A stretch of DNA of 33,706 nt from Streptomyces roseochromogenus subsp. oscitans DS 12.976 (GTDB lineage: Bacteria > Actinomycetota > Actinomycetes > Streptomycetales > Streptomycetaceae): contig NZ_CM002285.1 in the NCBI RefSeq assembly GCF_000497445.1, positions 4,098,996-4,132,701 on the forward strand, in the 5' to 3' direction. Below, piece by piece: positions 7,240-13,901 of this stretch (position 1 is the stretch's first letter; the number at the start of each line of letters is the position of its first letter). A program made the translations under genes and the position numbers. A model generated the notes under the pieces. The model was not told the DNA's origin and did not search any database. It was given only the letters and a program-made list of their open reading frames with translations.

Positions 7240-7881
7240 CTAACGGTCGTCCCCCGGATGCCGCTCCCCCGTCGCGTACGGGTTCTCCTCGTCCTTGGCG
7301 AGGACGGCGACGAACGGTTCGCCCTCGGTGGCGAAGGTGTAGGCGCCGTTCTCGATGCGGTCGACGAGGCCGTGGGTCCACTCGGCCTCGGAGTCGGCCG
7401 TGTGGACCCACATGTTCATGATCTCGCCGATGTGACCGAGCTGCTCCGGCCCCTCCTCGGGCACGTAGTGCCCGGTGACCGAGGAGCGCCACGCCTCGAT
7501 CCGGCGCGTGCGCTCCTTCAACAGCGCCACCGCCTCGGCCCTCGGCAGGTCGACCATGAAACCGATGGCCGCCGTCTTCATGTCGCCGCGCTGGTCGTAG
7601 GTGACCAGCGCATCGCGTAGCAGGGTGAAGTACTCCTCGGTGCCCTTTTCGGTCAGCTCGTACTCGGTGCGCGGCGGCCCGCCCGCCGTGGACGGCGCGA
7701 TCTCGTGCGCGTGCAGCAGCCCTTGCTTGGCCATCTGTTTCAAGGCGTGGTAGATCGAGCCCGGCTTGGCGTTGGACCACTCGTGCGCGCCCCAGTACTC
7801 CAGGTCGTTGCGCACCTGGTAGCCGTGGGCCCGCCCGTGCTGGCGGACCGCGCCCAGCACGAGAAGACGGATCGCTGACAT
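7240..7881 (-). CDS. PadR-family transcriptional regulator
   Basis: The 213-residue product has the PadR winged helix at residues 1-85: IRLLVLGAVRQHGRAHGYQVRNDL, then PGSIYHALKQMAKQGLL as the recognition region, and RTEYELTEKGTEEY at the wing. A longer C-terminal helical domain of the Vir-like type follows and serves dimerisation. PadR proteins are mostly repressors whose ligands are often phenolics or drugs; the ligand here is unknown. The ATG at 7881 has no ribosome binding site upstream, so the transcript may be leaderless or the gene coupled to the DinB gene 54 bases upstream in the same direction. Confidence 0.92.
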   Translation of the reverse strand: MSAIRLLVLGAVRQHGRAHGYQVRNDLEYWGAHEWSNAKPGSIYHALKQMAKQGLLHAHEIAPSTAGGPPRTEYELTEKGTEEYFTLLRDALVTYDQRGDMKTAAIGFMVDLPRAEAVALLKERTRRIEAWRSSVTGHYVPEEGPEQLGHIGEIMNMWVHTADSEAEWTHGLVDRIENGAYTFATEGEPFVAVLAKDEENPYATGERHPGDDR

Positions 7882-7935
7882 GAGGTCAAGGTTATTGCCG
7901 CGGGGCTCACCGCCATACCGCCGCCCGCCCTGCGA

Positions 7936-8484
7936 TCACCCCCAGGAGGCACCCTGTTCCTGGGCCACCAGCTCGAAGGCGGTCTTGCCGTCCAGGGACT
8001 CGCGGATGATGTCCGCGTGGCCGGCGTGCCGGGCCGTCTCGCGGATCAGGTGCAGACACAGCCAGCGCAGCGAGACCCGGCCCTGCGGCGGGAACCAGGG
8101 GTCCGGCGGCAGCGGGAAGGTGTCGTCCAGGCTGGGCGCGGAGCGGATGAACTTCTCCGTGTCGGCGGCGACCTGCTCCCAGTACGCCAGCTGCGAGGCG
8201 ACCGTCTCCTCGCCGACCAGCTGGAAGCTCTCGGGCCAGTTCGACTCGTCGCGCGTGACGGCCGGGGGCTCCTGCTTGGCGCGGGCGATCCAGATCTGCT
8301 CCATCTCGGCGACATGCTTGAGCAGGCCGCTGAGCGACAACTCGCTGGCGCTGGGGCGGGTGCGGGCCTGCTCCTCGGTCAGTCCGAGCAGGGCCCGGCG
8401 GATGCCGCCTCGCTGCTCCTCGATGAACGCCAGCAGCGCTCCTCGCTCGTCGCCCTTCGCCTCCGCAGGCACGTGCATGACCAT
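7936..8484 (-). CDS. DinB-fold (DUF664-type) protein
   Basis: The 182-residue product is a four-helix DinB-superfamily protein. It shows the three histidine positions of the metal site: one in LLKHVAEMEQIW and two in LIRETARHAGHADIIRE. Related actinobacterial proteins include mycothiol-dependent transferases and many of unknown function. The phrase HLIRETARHAGHADIIRE is characteristic of DUF664. ATG 8484 is chosen because GAAAGG lies about eight bases upstream; an in-frame ATG at 8478 is possible. It lies upstream of the PadR gene in the same direction and may be co-transcribed with it. Confidence 0.88.
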   Translation of the reverse strand: MVMHVPAEAKGDERGALLAFIEEQRGGIRRALLGLTEEQARTRPSASELSLSGLLKHVAEMEQIWIARAKQEPPAVTRDESNWPESFQLVGEETVASQLAYWEQVAADTEKFIRSAPSLDDTFPLPPDPWFPPQGRVSLRWLCLHLIRETARHAGHADIIRESLDGKTAFELVAQEQGASWG

Positions 8485-8540
8485 GACGGCCGCCTTTCAT
8501 CGGTTCACCGGGGCTCTCGCCCTGACACCGATGACGTTAC

Positions 8541-8575
8541 GGGCCCTTGCGGTCAGGTGCTGTCCGCAAGGGCCC
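8541..8575 (-). terminator. Hairpin terminator after the aldehyde dehydrogenase gene
   Basis: A perfect 12-bp inverted repeat, GGGCCCTTGCGG (8541-8552) with CCGCAAGGGCCC (8564-8575) and an 11-base loop, lies between the aldehyde dehydrogenase stop and the DinB start. It probably ends the dehydrogenase transcript. Confidence 0.7.
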
Positions 8576-8594
8576 GCCTTGGCGAGAATTCGTC

Positions 8595-8626
8595 AGAACG
8601 GGAAGCCGCTAGAACGGGAAGCCGCT
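8595..8626. repeat. 16-bp tandem duplication at the aldehyde dehydrogenase stop codon
   Basis: AGAACGGGAAGCCGCT occurs twice in a row (8595-8610 and 8611-8626). The inner copy codes the last residues GFPF, and the junction creates the TAG stop. The outer copy repeats the GFPF codons and would end at a TGA. Confidence 0.95.
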
Positions 8627-10069
8627 GCGCCCGTGCTGCACCGAGATCCACTTGATGGTCGTGAAGGCCTCCAGCGTCGTCTCGCCGTTCAGGCGGCCGA
8701 GGCCGGAGTGCTTCTCACCGCCGAACGGCACGATCGGCTCGTCGTGGACCGTGCCGTCGTTCACGTGGAACATGCCGGTGTCGATCTGCTTGGCGAAGGC
8801 GACACCCCGCTCGATGTCGCCGGTGTGGACGGCGCCGCTGAGGCCGTACGGGGTGTCGTTGACGATGCGGAGCGCCTCCTCCTCGCCGTCGAACGGGACG
8901 AGGAAGACGACCGGGCCGAAAACCTCCTGCTGGAGCAGCGCGGAGTCGGCGGGGACGTCGGTCAGCACGCTGGGCTCGACCAGGTTGCCGTTGGTGGCGC
9001 CCCGCACGAGGGCGGTGGCGCCCTCGGCGAGCGCCTGCTCGACGGTGCCGGAAACGGCGCCCGCCTGCTGGGAGTTGATCACCGGGCCGATGACGGTCTG
9101 CGGGTCGCGCGGGTCGCCGACCTTCAGGGTGCGGACCTTGGCGACGAACTTCTCGGTGAACTCCTCGGCGACGGAGGCGTCCACGAGGACCCGGTTGGCG
9201 GCCATGCAGACCTGGCCCTGGTGGACGAACCGGCTGAAGACCGCCGCGTCCACCGCGTAGTCGATGTCGGCGTCGTCCAGGACCACCAGCGCGCTGTTGC
9301 CGCCCAGTTCGAGCACCGAGCGCTTGAAGTTCGCGGCACACACGGTGGCGACGTGCCGGCCGACCTTGTCGGAGCCGGTGAAGGAGATGACCTTCGGGAC
9401 GGGATGCTCGATGAACGCGTCGCCGATCTCGGCGATGTCGGTGACGACGACGTTGAGCAGGCCTCCGGGCAGCCCGGCCTCCTCGAAGATCCTGGCGATC
9501 AGGGTGCCGCCGGCGATCGGGGTGTTCTGGTGCGGCTTGAGGACCACGCCGTTGCCGAGCGCGAGCGCCGGGGCGACCGACTTCAGCGACAGCAGGAAGG
9601 GGAAGTTGAAGGGGCTGATCACGCCCACGACGCCGACCGGCACCCGGTAGACGCGGTTCTCCTTGCCGTCGGCCGGGGAGGGCAGGATCCTGCCCTCTGG
9701 GCGCAGTGCCAGGTGGATCGACTCGCGCAGGAACTCCTTGGCGAGGTGCAGCTCGAAACCGGCCTTCACGCGCGTGCCGCCCAGTTCCGCGATGATCAGG
9801 TCGGCTATCTCCTGCTCGCGGTCCTCTATGAGCCGCAGCGCCCGCTCCAGGACCGCGCGGCGGGCGTAGGGGTTGGTCGCGGCCCACTGCTTCTGGGCGC
9901 GGGCGGCGGCCCGGTAGGCCTGGTCCACCTCGTCGACCGTGGCCACCGTGATCGAGGCCAGCTTCTCGTCGTCGTACGGGTTGAAGTCGATGACGTCCCA
10001 GGAACCGGTGCCCGGTCGCCATTCTCCGTCGATGTACTGCTGGGCCAGGTCGCTGAAGTAGGACGACAT
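8609..10069 (-). CDS. NAD(P)-dependent aldehyde dehydrogenase (benzaldehyde-dehydrogenase-like)
   Basis: The enzyme oxidises an aldehyde to its acid with NAD(P)+. The 486-residue product has the full family set: the cofactor-binding GVISPFNFPFLLSLKS region, the FTGSDKVG loop, VLELGGNSALVVL with general base Glu254, the GQVCMAANR nucleophile loop with Cys288, and EVFGPVVFLVPF. The HVNDGTVHDEPIVPFGG stretch near the end resembles the benzaldehyde/salicylaldehyde dehydrogenase branch, but the substrate cannot be fixed from sequence. ATG 10069 is preceded by GAGGGA; an upstream TTG at 10081 is less likely. The stop codon lies in a short tandem duplication. Confidence 0.93.
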   Translation of the reverse strand: MSSYFSDLAQQYIDGEWRPGTGSWDVIDFNPYDDEKLASITVATVDEVDQAYRAAARAQKQWAATNPYARRAVLERALRLIEDREQEIADLIIAELGGTRVKAGFELHLAKEFLRESIHLALRPEGRILPSPADGKENRVYRVPVGVVGVISPFNFPFLLSLKSVAPALALGNGVVLKPHQNTPIAGGTLIARIFEEAGLPGGLLNVVVTDIAEIGDAFIEHPVPKVISFTGSDKVGRHVATVCAANFKRSVLELGGNSALVVLDDADIDYAVDAAVFSRFVHQGQVCMAANRVLVDASVAEEFTEKFVAKVRTLKVGDPRDPQTVIGPVINSQQAGAVSGTVEQALAEGATALVRGATNGNLVEPSVLTDVPADSALLQQEVFGPVVFLVPFDGEEEALRIVNDTPYGLSGAVHTGDIERGVAFAKQIDTGMFHVNDGTVHDEPIVPFGGEKHSGLGRLNGETTLEAFTTIKWISVQHGRSGFPF

Positions 10070-10160
10070 GTGATCCCTCAATCACTAGCGGAGCCAGATC
10101 CTGGTCACGGTCTGATCGCACGTCATCGTACTTGTGTTTCAGGCGAGTTGGAGGAGGTCC

Positions 10161-11021
10161 TCAGGACAGTTGCAGCAGGCCTCGGAGCAGATCCCGGCTC
10201 TCGTCGGGGCCGGGGCTGTCCTGCTGGAGTTCCTTCAGCGCCTGCTCGTACTGGGCGACGTCCTCGCGCTTGTCCAGGTAGAGGGCGCTGGTCAGCTGCT
10301 CCAGGTAGACGACGTCGGACAGGTCGGCGTCCGGGAAGCTGAGGATGGTGAAGGCGCCGCTCTCACCGGAGTGCCCGCCGAAGCCGAACGGCATGATCTG
10401 CAGCCGTACGTTGGGCCGCTGGGAGACGTCGATGAGGTGCTGGAGCTGGCCGCGCATCACCTCGCGGTCGCCGTAGGGGCGGCGCAGGGCGGCCTCGTCG
10501 AGGACGAAGTGGAACTCGGGGGCGCTGTCCGCGAACAGGTGCTTCTGCCGTTCCAGGCGCAGTGCGACCCGGCGCTCGACATCGGCCGGGCTCGCGCCGT
10601 TCATGCCGCGCCGCACCACCGCGCGGGCGTACTCCTCGGTCTGGAGCAGGCCGTGGACGAACTGCACCTCGTAGACCCGGATGAGGGACGCGGCGCCCTC
10701 CAGGCCCACATAGGTGGGGAACCAGCTGGGCAGGACGTCGGTGTAACTGTGCCACCAGCCGGCCACGTTGGCCTCCCGGGCCAGGGAGAGCAGCGACTCG
10801 CGCTCCACCCCGTCCGTGATGCCGTACAGCGTCAGCAGGTCCTCGACATCCCTGGTCTTGAAGCTCACCCGGCCCAGCTCCATCCGGCTGATCTTCGACT
10901 CGGAGGCGCGGATCGAGTACCCCGCCGCCTCGCGCGTGATGCCCCGCGCTTCACGCAGTCGCCTGAGTTGCGAGCCGAGCAGCATCCGCCGCACCACCGA
11001 TCCGGGCTCTCCCGCGCTCAC
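10161..11021 (-). CDS. Helix-turn-helix regulator with DUF5753 (Scr1/WhiJ-like family)
   Basis: The 286-residue product has an N-terminal XRE-type helix-turn-helix (about residues 14-70: LGSQLRRLREARGITREAAG then ASESKISRMELGR) and a C-terminal DUF5753 domain (about 95-280). That domain has the hallmarks WHSYTDVLPSWFPTYVGLE, YEVQFVHGLLQTEEYARAV, LDEAALRRPYG and QIMPFGFGGHSGESGAFTIL. This family expands massively in Streptomyces and is usually found with a DUF397 protein and a small ATPase, as here. Characterised members such as WhiJ influence development. GTG 11021 is chosen because GGGAGG lies about nine bases upstream. It is divergent from the ATPase gene across about 310 bases. Confidence 0.93.
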   Translation of the reverse strand: MSAGEPGSVVRRMLLGSQLRRLREARGITREAAGYSIRASESKISRMELGRVSFKTRDVEDLLTLYGITDGVERESLLSLAREANVAGWWHSYTDVLPSWFPTYVGLEGAASLIRVYEVQFVHGLLQTEEYARAVVRRGMNGASPADVERRVALRLERQKHLFADSAPEFHFVLDEAALRRPYGDREVMRGQLQHLIDVSQRPNVRLQIMPFGFGGHSGESGAFTILSFPDADLSDVVYLEQLTSALYLDKREDVAQYEQALKELQQDSPGPDESRDLLRGLLQLS

Positions 11022-11229
11022 GTTCGCCAGCCTCCCCAACCGTCTTCAGGGCCCGCAGTCTGCCACTAAAACACTTCGAGCAGTACTCGTCCGGTTACGG
11101 AAACGGAAAGAGGCGAGCCGTTTCTGCCTGCGTGTGGTCGGGAAGAGGTCAGTACCTCTGGCGGCAATCGCCGAGAGGATGGCGGAAAAAATGGCCAAGA
11201 AGCGGTACGGGCAGGGCCAATTCGGTCGC

Positions 11230-11257
11230 GTGCACGTGCATCTGCCCTTGCATCTGC
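11230..11257 (+). promoter_or_regulatory. Composite operator-like element upstream of the ATPase gene
   Basis: GTGCACGTGCATCTGC (11230-11245), which contains the 10-bp palindrome TGCACGTGCA, is followed after four bases by GCATCTGC (11250-11257). TGCATCTGC therefore recurs with a 12-base period. An almost identical element in the same orientation relative to its gene lies upstream of the DUF397 gene (12286-12313). This one ends 73 bases before the ATPase start. The rest of the 310-base divergent region (11022-11330) shows nothing else I can name. Confidence 0.65.
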
Positions 11258-11330
11258 TTGGCACATCCGAAACCATGGTGCCGCGCCACCGCTGCATCGC
11301 AACGACCGCGTCTTCCCGGGAGTGCCTCGC

Positions 11331-11825
11331 ATGGGGACGAATGGATCGACCATGCTCAAGCCGTTACGGCAGGGCCTTCCGCCGCTGGATCCCGCGGCTG
11401 TGTCCGATGCCGCCTCCTGCGCCCTGCCCGCTCGCTACGAAGCGGTGCGCGAGGCCCGGCACTTCACCCGCGACACCCTCGACAAGTGGGACGCCGGCGA
11501 GCGCTTCGACGACATATGCCTGGTCGTCTCCGAACTCGTCACCAACGCTCTGCGCCACGCGGTGCCGGCCGACCCGGGATGTCCCGAGGCCGCCGCGTCC
11601 GTACGGCTGCACCTGATGCGCTGGACCGAGCGGCTGGTGTGCGCGGTGCGCGACCCGAGCCACGAGACACCGGTGCCGCGGGACTCGGACGACTTCTCCG
11701 CCGAGTCCGGGCGCGGGCTGTTCCTGGTCGACTCCTTCGCCGACAGCTGGGGCTGGCATCCGCTCGCGGGCACCCTCGACGGCAAGGTCGTCTGGGCACT
11801 GTTCCGGCTCCGACCGGTCGACTGA
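11331..11825 (+). CDS. Anti-sigma-factor-like ATP-binding protein (HATPase_c_2), TTA-containing
   Basis: The 164-residue product is a stand-alone GHKL ATPase domain like that of SpoIIAB/RsbW anti-sigma factors. The N-box is in DICLVVSELVTNALRHA (Glu and Asn of SELVTNAL). The later G1-type motif is reduced to DFSAESGRGLFLVDSFADSWG. Such proteins accompany DUF5753/DUF397 pairs in streptomycetes and are thought to act by protein partnering or phosphorylation. ATG 11331 is preferred because GGGAG lies about eight bases upstream; GTG 11322 and ATG 11352 are alternatives. Codon 12 is TTA (11364-11366), the rare leucine codon read only by the bldA tRNA, so translation is probably tied to development. 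All alternative starts keep the TTA. Confidence 0.9.
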   Translation: MGTNGSTMLKPLRQGLPPLDPAAVSDAASCALPARYEAVREARHFTRDTLDKWDAGERFDDICLVVSELVTNALRHAVPADPGCPEAAASVRLHLMRWTERLVCAVRDPSHETPVPRDSDDFSAESGRGLFLVDSFADSWGWHPLAGTLDGKVVWALFRLRPVD

Positions 11826-11934
11826 CACGGCGAAGCACTCACGGACGACCGGTTTCTACGCGCGTCGCAGCGCCTCTTCCCCCGCGTCCGACATCGTTGC
11901 CACCGGGCGCGGGCGGCCCGCCCCCACCCCGGCG

Positions 11935-12204
11935 TCAGCTCACTATCAGGTGGTCGAACTCGCCGTCCTTGATACCGAGCAGCATGGCCTCGATCTCCGC
12001 GCGCGTGTAGACGAGCGCCGGGCCGTCCGGGAAACGCGAGTTGCGTACGGCGACTTCGCCGCCCGGCAGCCGCGCGAACTCCACGCAGGAACCCTGCGAG
12101 TTGCTGTGCCTGCTCTTCTGCCAGGCCACTCCGACCAGCTGCGCGGCAGCCATGCCGTTGTACACGTCGTACCCCCCGTACACGCCGTCAACGTCGCGGT
12201 CCAC
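11935..12204 (-). CDS. DUF397 small regulatory protein
   Basis: The 89-residue product contains the DUF397 signature: WQKSRHSNSQGSCVEFARLPGGEVAVRNSRFPDGPALVYTRAEIEAML. DUF397 proteins are small streptomycete-specific partners of DUF5753 helix-turn-helix proteins, and some (BldB-related) are needed for sporulation. GTG 12204 is chosen because GGGGAG lies six bases upstream. It gives an N-terminal extension with a Tyr/Gly-rich stretch (GVYGGYDVYNG) before the domain. An ATG at about residue 18 would give the bare domain. The gene is convergent with the ATPase gene. Confidence 0.9.
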   Translation of the reverse strand: MDRDVDGVYGGYDVYNGMAAAQLVGVAWQKSRHSNSQGSCVEFARLPGGEVAVRNSRFPDGPALVYTRAEIEAMLLGIKDGEFDHLIVS

Positions 12205-12285
12205 AGGTCGCTCCCCGGTGGTGCACTGGCTGGTGTGGCCATAGATGCTGTGGTCAACTGACCCGGATCATAACCCCGTTCATCT

Positions 12286-12313
12286 GCAGATGCGTGAGCA
12301 AATGCACGTGCAC
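12286..12313 (-). promoter_or_regulatory. Composite operator-like element upstream of the DUF397 gene
   Basis: Read on the minus strand, GTGCACGTGCATTTGC (12313-12298) is followed after four bases by GCATCTGC (12293-12286). This is the element seen at 11230-11257 with one mismatch in 24 conserved positions. The inner end overlaps a second palindrome, CATCTGCAGATG (12281-12292). It ends 81 bases before the DUF397 start, a distance close to that in the ATPase promoter. Confidence 0.65.
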
Positions 12314-12408
12314 GGGGGGTACTCTCTCGGTTACAGGTTTGACGTCCGCTTTACCGAAGTGGCCCCTGCGACCTGTGCCGACGGCTCTCCATGCAAGCCG
12401 AAGGCCCG

Positions 12409-12873
12409 TTACCGAAGCTGTTCCAGCGTTTGCCCCAGTGCGGGCAGGACATGCCCCCGCCACCCCCCGTCCATGATCTTGCGCGCCATCAGCTGAGCCG
12501 GGTCGTCCGGATCGAACCCCTCGTGCACTAGGAAGAGACGCGTACCGCGCCCTTCATGTTCCAGGGTCCAGGTGATGGTCCAGTCCGCCGGGTTGGCCGG
12601 ATCGGCGTCGGCCCAGCGGACGGACAGCATCCGCTCGATGTCGTAGGCCAGGACCCGTACCTCCACGACTCCGGAGAAGCGGGAGTTGGGACGCGGGACG
12701 GAGGTCATCCGGTACCGGTGGCCGACCGCCAGCCGGAAGTCCTCGGCGCCGGGCATCTGCCATCGCACGAGCAGCTCGGGGTCGGTCAGGGCGCGCCAGA
12801 CCTTGGCGGGCGGGTGCGGGAAGAACTGGTCGACGCGGATGGTCGTCAGGTCGTCATCGGGTTCGGTGCTCAT
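12409..12873 (-). CDS. SRPBCC (AHSA1-like) domain protein
   Basis: The 154-residue product is a START-like AHSA1 protein with a hydrophobic ligand-binding cavity: DQFFPHPPAKVWRALTDPELLVRWQMP at the N-terminus, LSVRWADADPANPADWTITWTLEHEGRGTRLFLVHEGF in the middle and a C-terminal helix ending in LPALGQTLEQLR. Such proteins are routinely encoded after an ArsR-type regulator, as here with a 4-base ATGA overlap that implies translational coupling. No ligand is known. It is the last gene of a three-gene operon. Confidence 0.92.
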   Translation of the reverse strand: MSTEPDDDLTTIRVDQFFPHPPAKVWRALTDPELLVRWQMPGAEDFRLAVGHRYRMTSVPRPNSRFSGVVEVRVLAYDIERMLSVRWADADPANPADWTITWTLEHEGRGTRLFLVHEGFDPDDPAQLMARKIMDGGWRGHVLPALGQTLEQLR

Positions 12874-13217
12874 CGCTCGTCATCGTCGGGCAGGCGGTCG
12901 AGGAGGTCGCCGAGGCCCTTCAGCTGGTCGCGCCAGAACCGCTCGTACGGGTGGAGCCAGTCCTGCACCTCGGCGAGCGGGGCCGCCCGCAGGCGGTAGA
13001 TGCGCTGCCGTCCGGAGCGCTGTTCGGAGACGAGGCCGGCCTCCCGGAGCACCTTGAGGTGTTCCGAGAGGCTCGGGCGGCGCATGTCGAAGTGGTCGGC
13101 CAGGGCCTGGACGGGCTGCGGTCCGCGCTCGCGCAGCAGCCGCAGGACCTCGCGGCGGGTGGCGTTGGCGAGCGCGGCGAAGACACGGTCCTCGGCGGCG
13201 GTACCCGTCCCGTTCAT
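12870..13217 (-). CDS. ArsR-family transcriptional repressor
   Basis: The 115-residue product has a winged helix: VFAALANATRREVLRLLRERG, then VQALADHFDMRRPSLSEHLKVLREAGLVSEQRSGRQRIYRL, with the recognition helix at RPSLSEHLKVL. No cysteine metal site is visible, so it is probably one of the metal-independent ArsR proteins that accompany SRPBCC proteins. It starts seven bases after the VOC gene and overlaps the SRPBCC gene by four bases. The palindrome in the operon promoter is a natural candidate operator for it. The ATG start at 13217 fits the family length. Confidence 0.93.
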   Translation of the reverse strand: MNGTGTAAEDRVFAALANATRREVLRLLRERGPQPVQALADHFDMRRPSLSEHLKVLREAGLVSEQRSGRQRIYRLRAAPLAEVQDWLHPYERFWRDQLKGLGDLLDRLPDDDER

Positions 13218-13224
13218 GGAGCGG

Positions 13225-13599
13225 TCAGAAGCCTTCCTTCTCCGTCAGCAGCATCAGACCGTTGCCGTCGGGGTCCGTGAAGGAGGCCATGCGCCCCCAG
13301 GGGAGGTCGTCAGGTCCCTGTACGGGAGTCCCGGCCGCGGCGAGCCGCGCACAGTCGGCGTCGACATCGGTCGTCACCAACATGATCCCCCGTGCCGCGC
13401 CGGGCTCGAAATCCCCCATGCCCGGCCCCGAGAGAGTGAAGACGGTCTGCGCGCCCTTCGGCGCCACCTGGAGCCACCGGCCCGGCGGCATCTGCAGATC
13501 GGCGGTGACCTCGAAGCCGAGGACGTCCCGGTAGAAGCGCAGGGCACGGTCCTGGTCGGTGACGGGGAGGGTGACGAAGGAGGCATGAGTGATGTTCAT
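13225..13599 (-). CDS. VOC-superfamily (glyoxalase/bleomycin-resistance fold) protein
   Basis: The 124-residue product has the paired beta-alpha-beta-beta-beta VOC modules: ASFVTLPVTDQDRALRFYRDVLGFEV, then GRWLQVAPKGAQTVFTL, and a second half starting at RGIMLVTTDVDADCARLAAAGTPV and ending SFTDPDGNGLMLLTE. Possible metal ligands are present, but the reaction cannot be predicted; relatives include glyoxalases, dioxygenases and drug-binding proteins. No ribosome binding site precedes ATG 13599, and the predicted transcription start falls at the ATG, so it is probably translated from a leaderless message. It is the first gene of the operon with arsR and the SRPBCC gene. Confidence 0.92.
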   Translation of the reverse strand: MNITHASFVTLPVTDQDRALRFYRDVLGFEVTADLQMPPGRWLQVAPKGAQTVFTLSGPGMGDFEPGAARGIMLVTTDVDADCARLAAAGTPVQGPDDLPWGRMASFTDPDGNGLMLLTEKEGF

Positions 13600-13606
13600 G
13601 GATACG

Positions 13607-13636
13607 ACAATAGGTAGGCGCCTTCCTACCAGTCAA
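13607..13636 (-). promoter_or_regulatory. Promoter of the VOC-ArsR-SRPBCC operon with palindromic operator
   Basis: On the minus strand, TTGACT (13636-13631) and TATTGT (13612-13607) are 18 bases apart. The near-perfect palindrome TAGGTAGGCGCCTTCCTA (13611-13628, one mismatched pair) fills the spacer and touches the -10 element. A further CTACCTA (13651-13657) lies upstream, mirroring the TAGGTAG at 13611. Binding there would block RNA polymerase. Confidence 0.72.
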
Positions 13637-13667
13637 GCGTAGGGAAACACCTACCTATGGGTCGTGA

Positions 13668-13901
13668 TCAGCGGCTGGAGTACGGCAGCAGTGCCAACTC
13701 GCGCGCGTTCTTGACGGCCCGTGCCAGCAGCCGCTGCTGCCGGGCGGTGACCCGGGTGACCCGGCGGCTGCGGATCTTGCCGCGGTCGGAGATGAACTTT
13801 CGCAGCAGGTCGGTGTCCTTGTAGTCGATGTAGGTGATCCCGGCCTGGTCCAGGGGGCTGGGGCGGTTGTGGGCGGGCTTGCGGTCGTTCTTGCGGGACA
13901 T
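13668..13901 (-). CDS. rpsR2: Zinc-free 30S ribosomal protein bS18 paralogue
   Basis: The 77-residue product is a bS18 protein of the small ribosomal subunit: [54 protein letters not shown]. It lacks the cysteines of zinc-binding paralogues and so belongs to the C-minus set made during zinc starvation. Its ATG overlaps the CobW-like stop by one base (TGATG), which implies coupled translation. It is the last gene of the bL33-bL31-CobW-bS18 operon. Confidence 0.95.
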   Translation of the reverse strand: MSRKNDRKPAHNRPSPLDQAGITYIDYKDTDLLRKFISDRGKIRSRRVTRVTARQQRLLARAVKNARELALLPYSSR

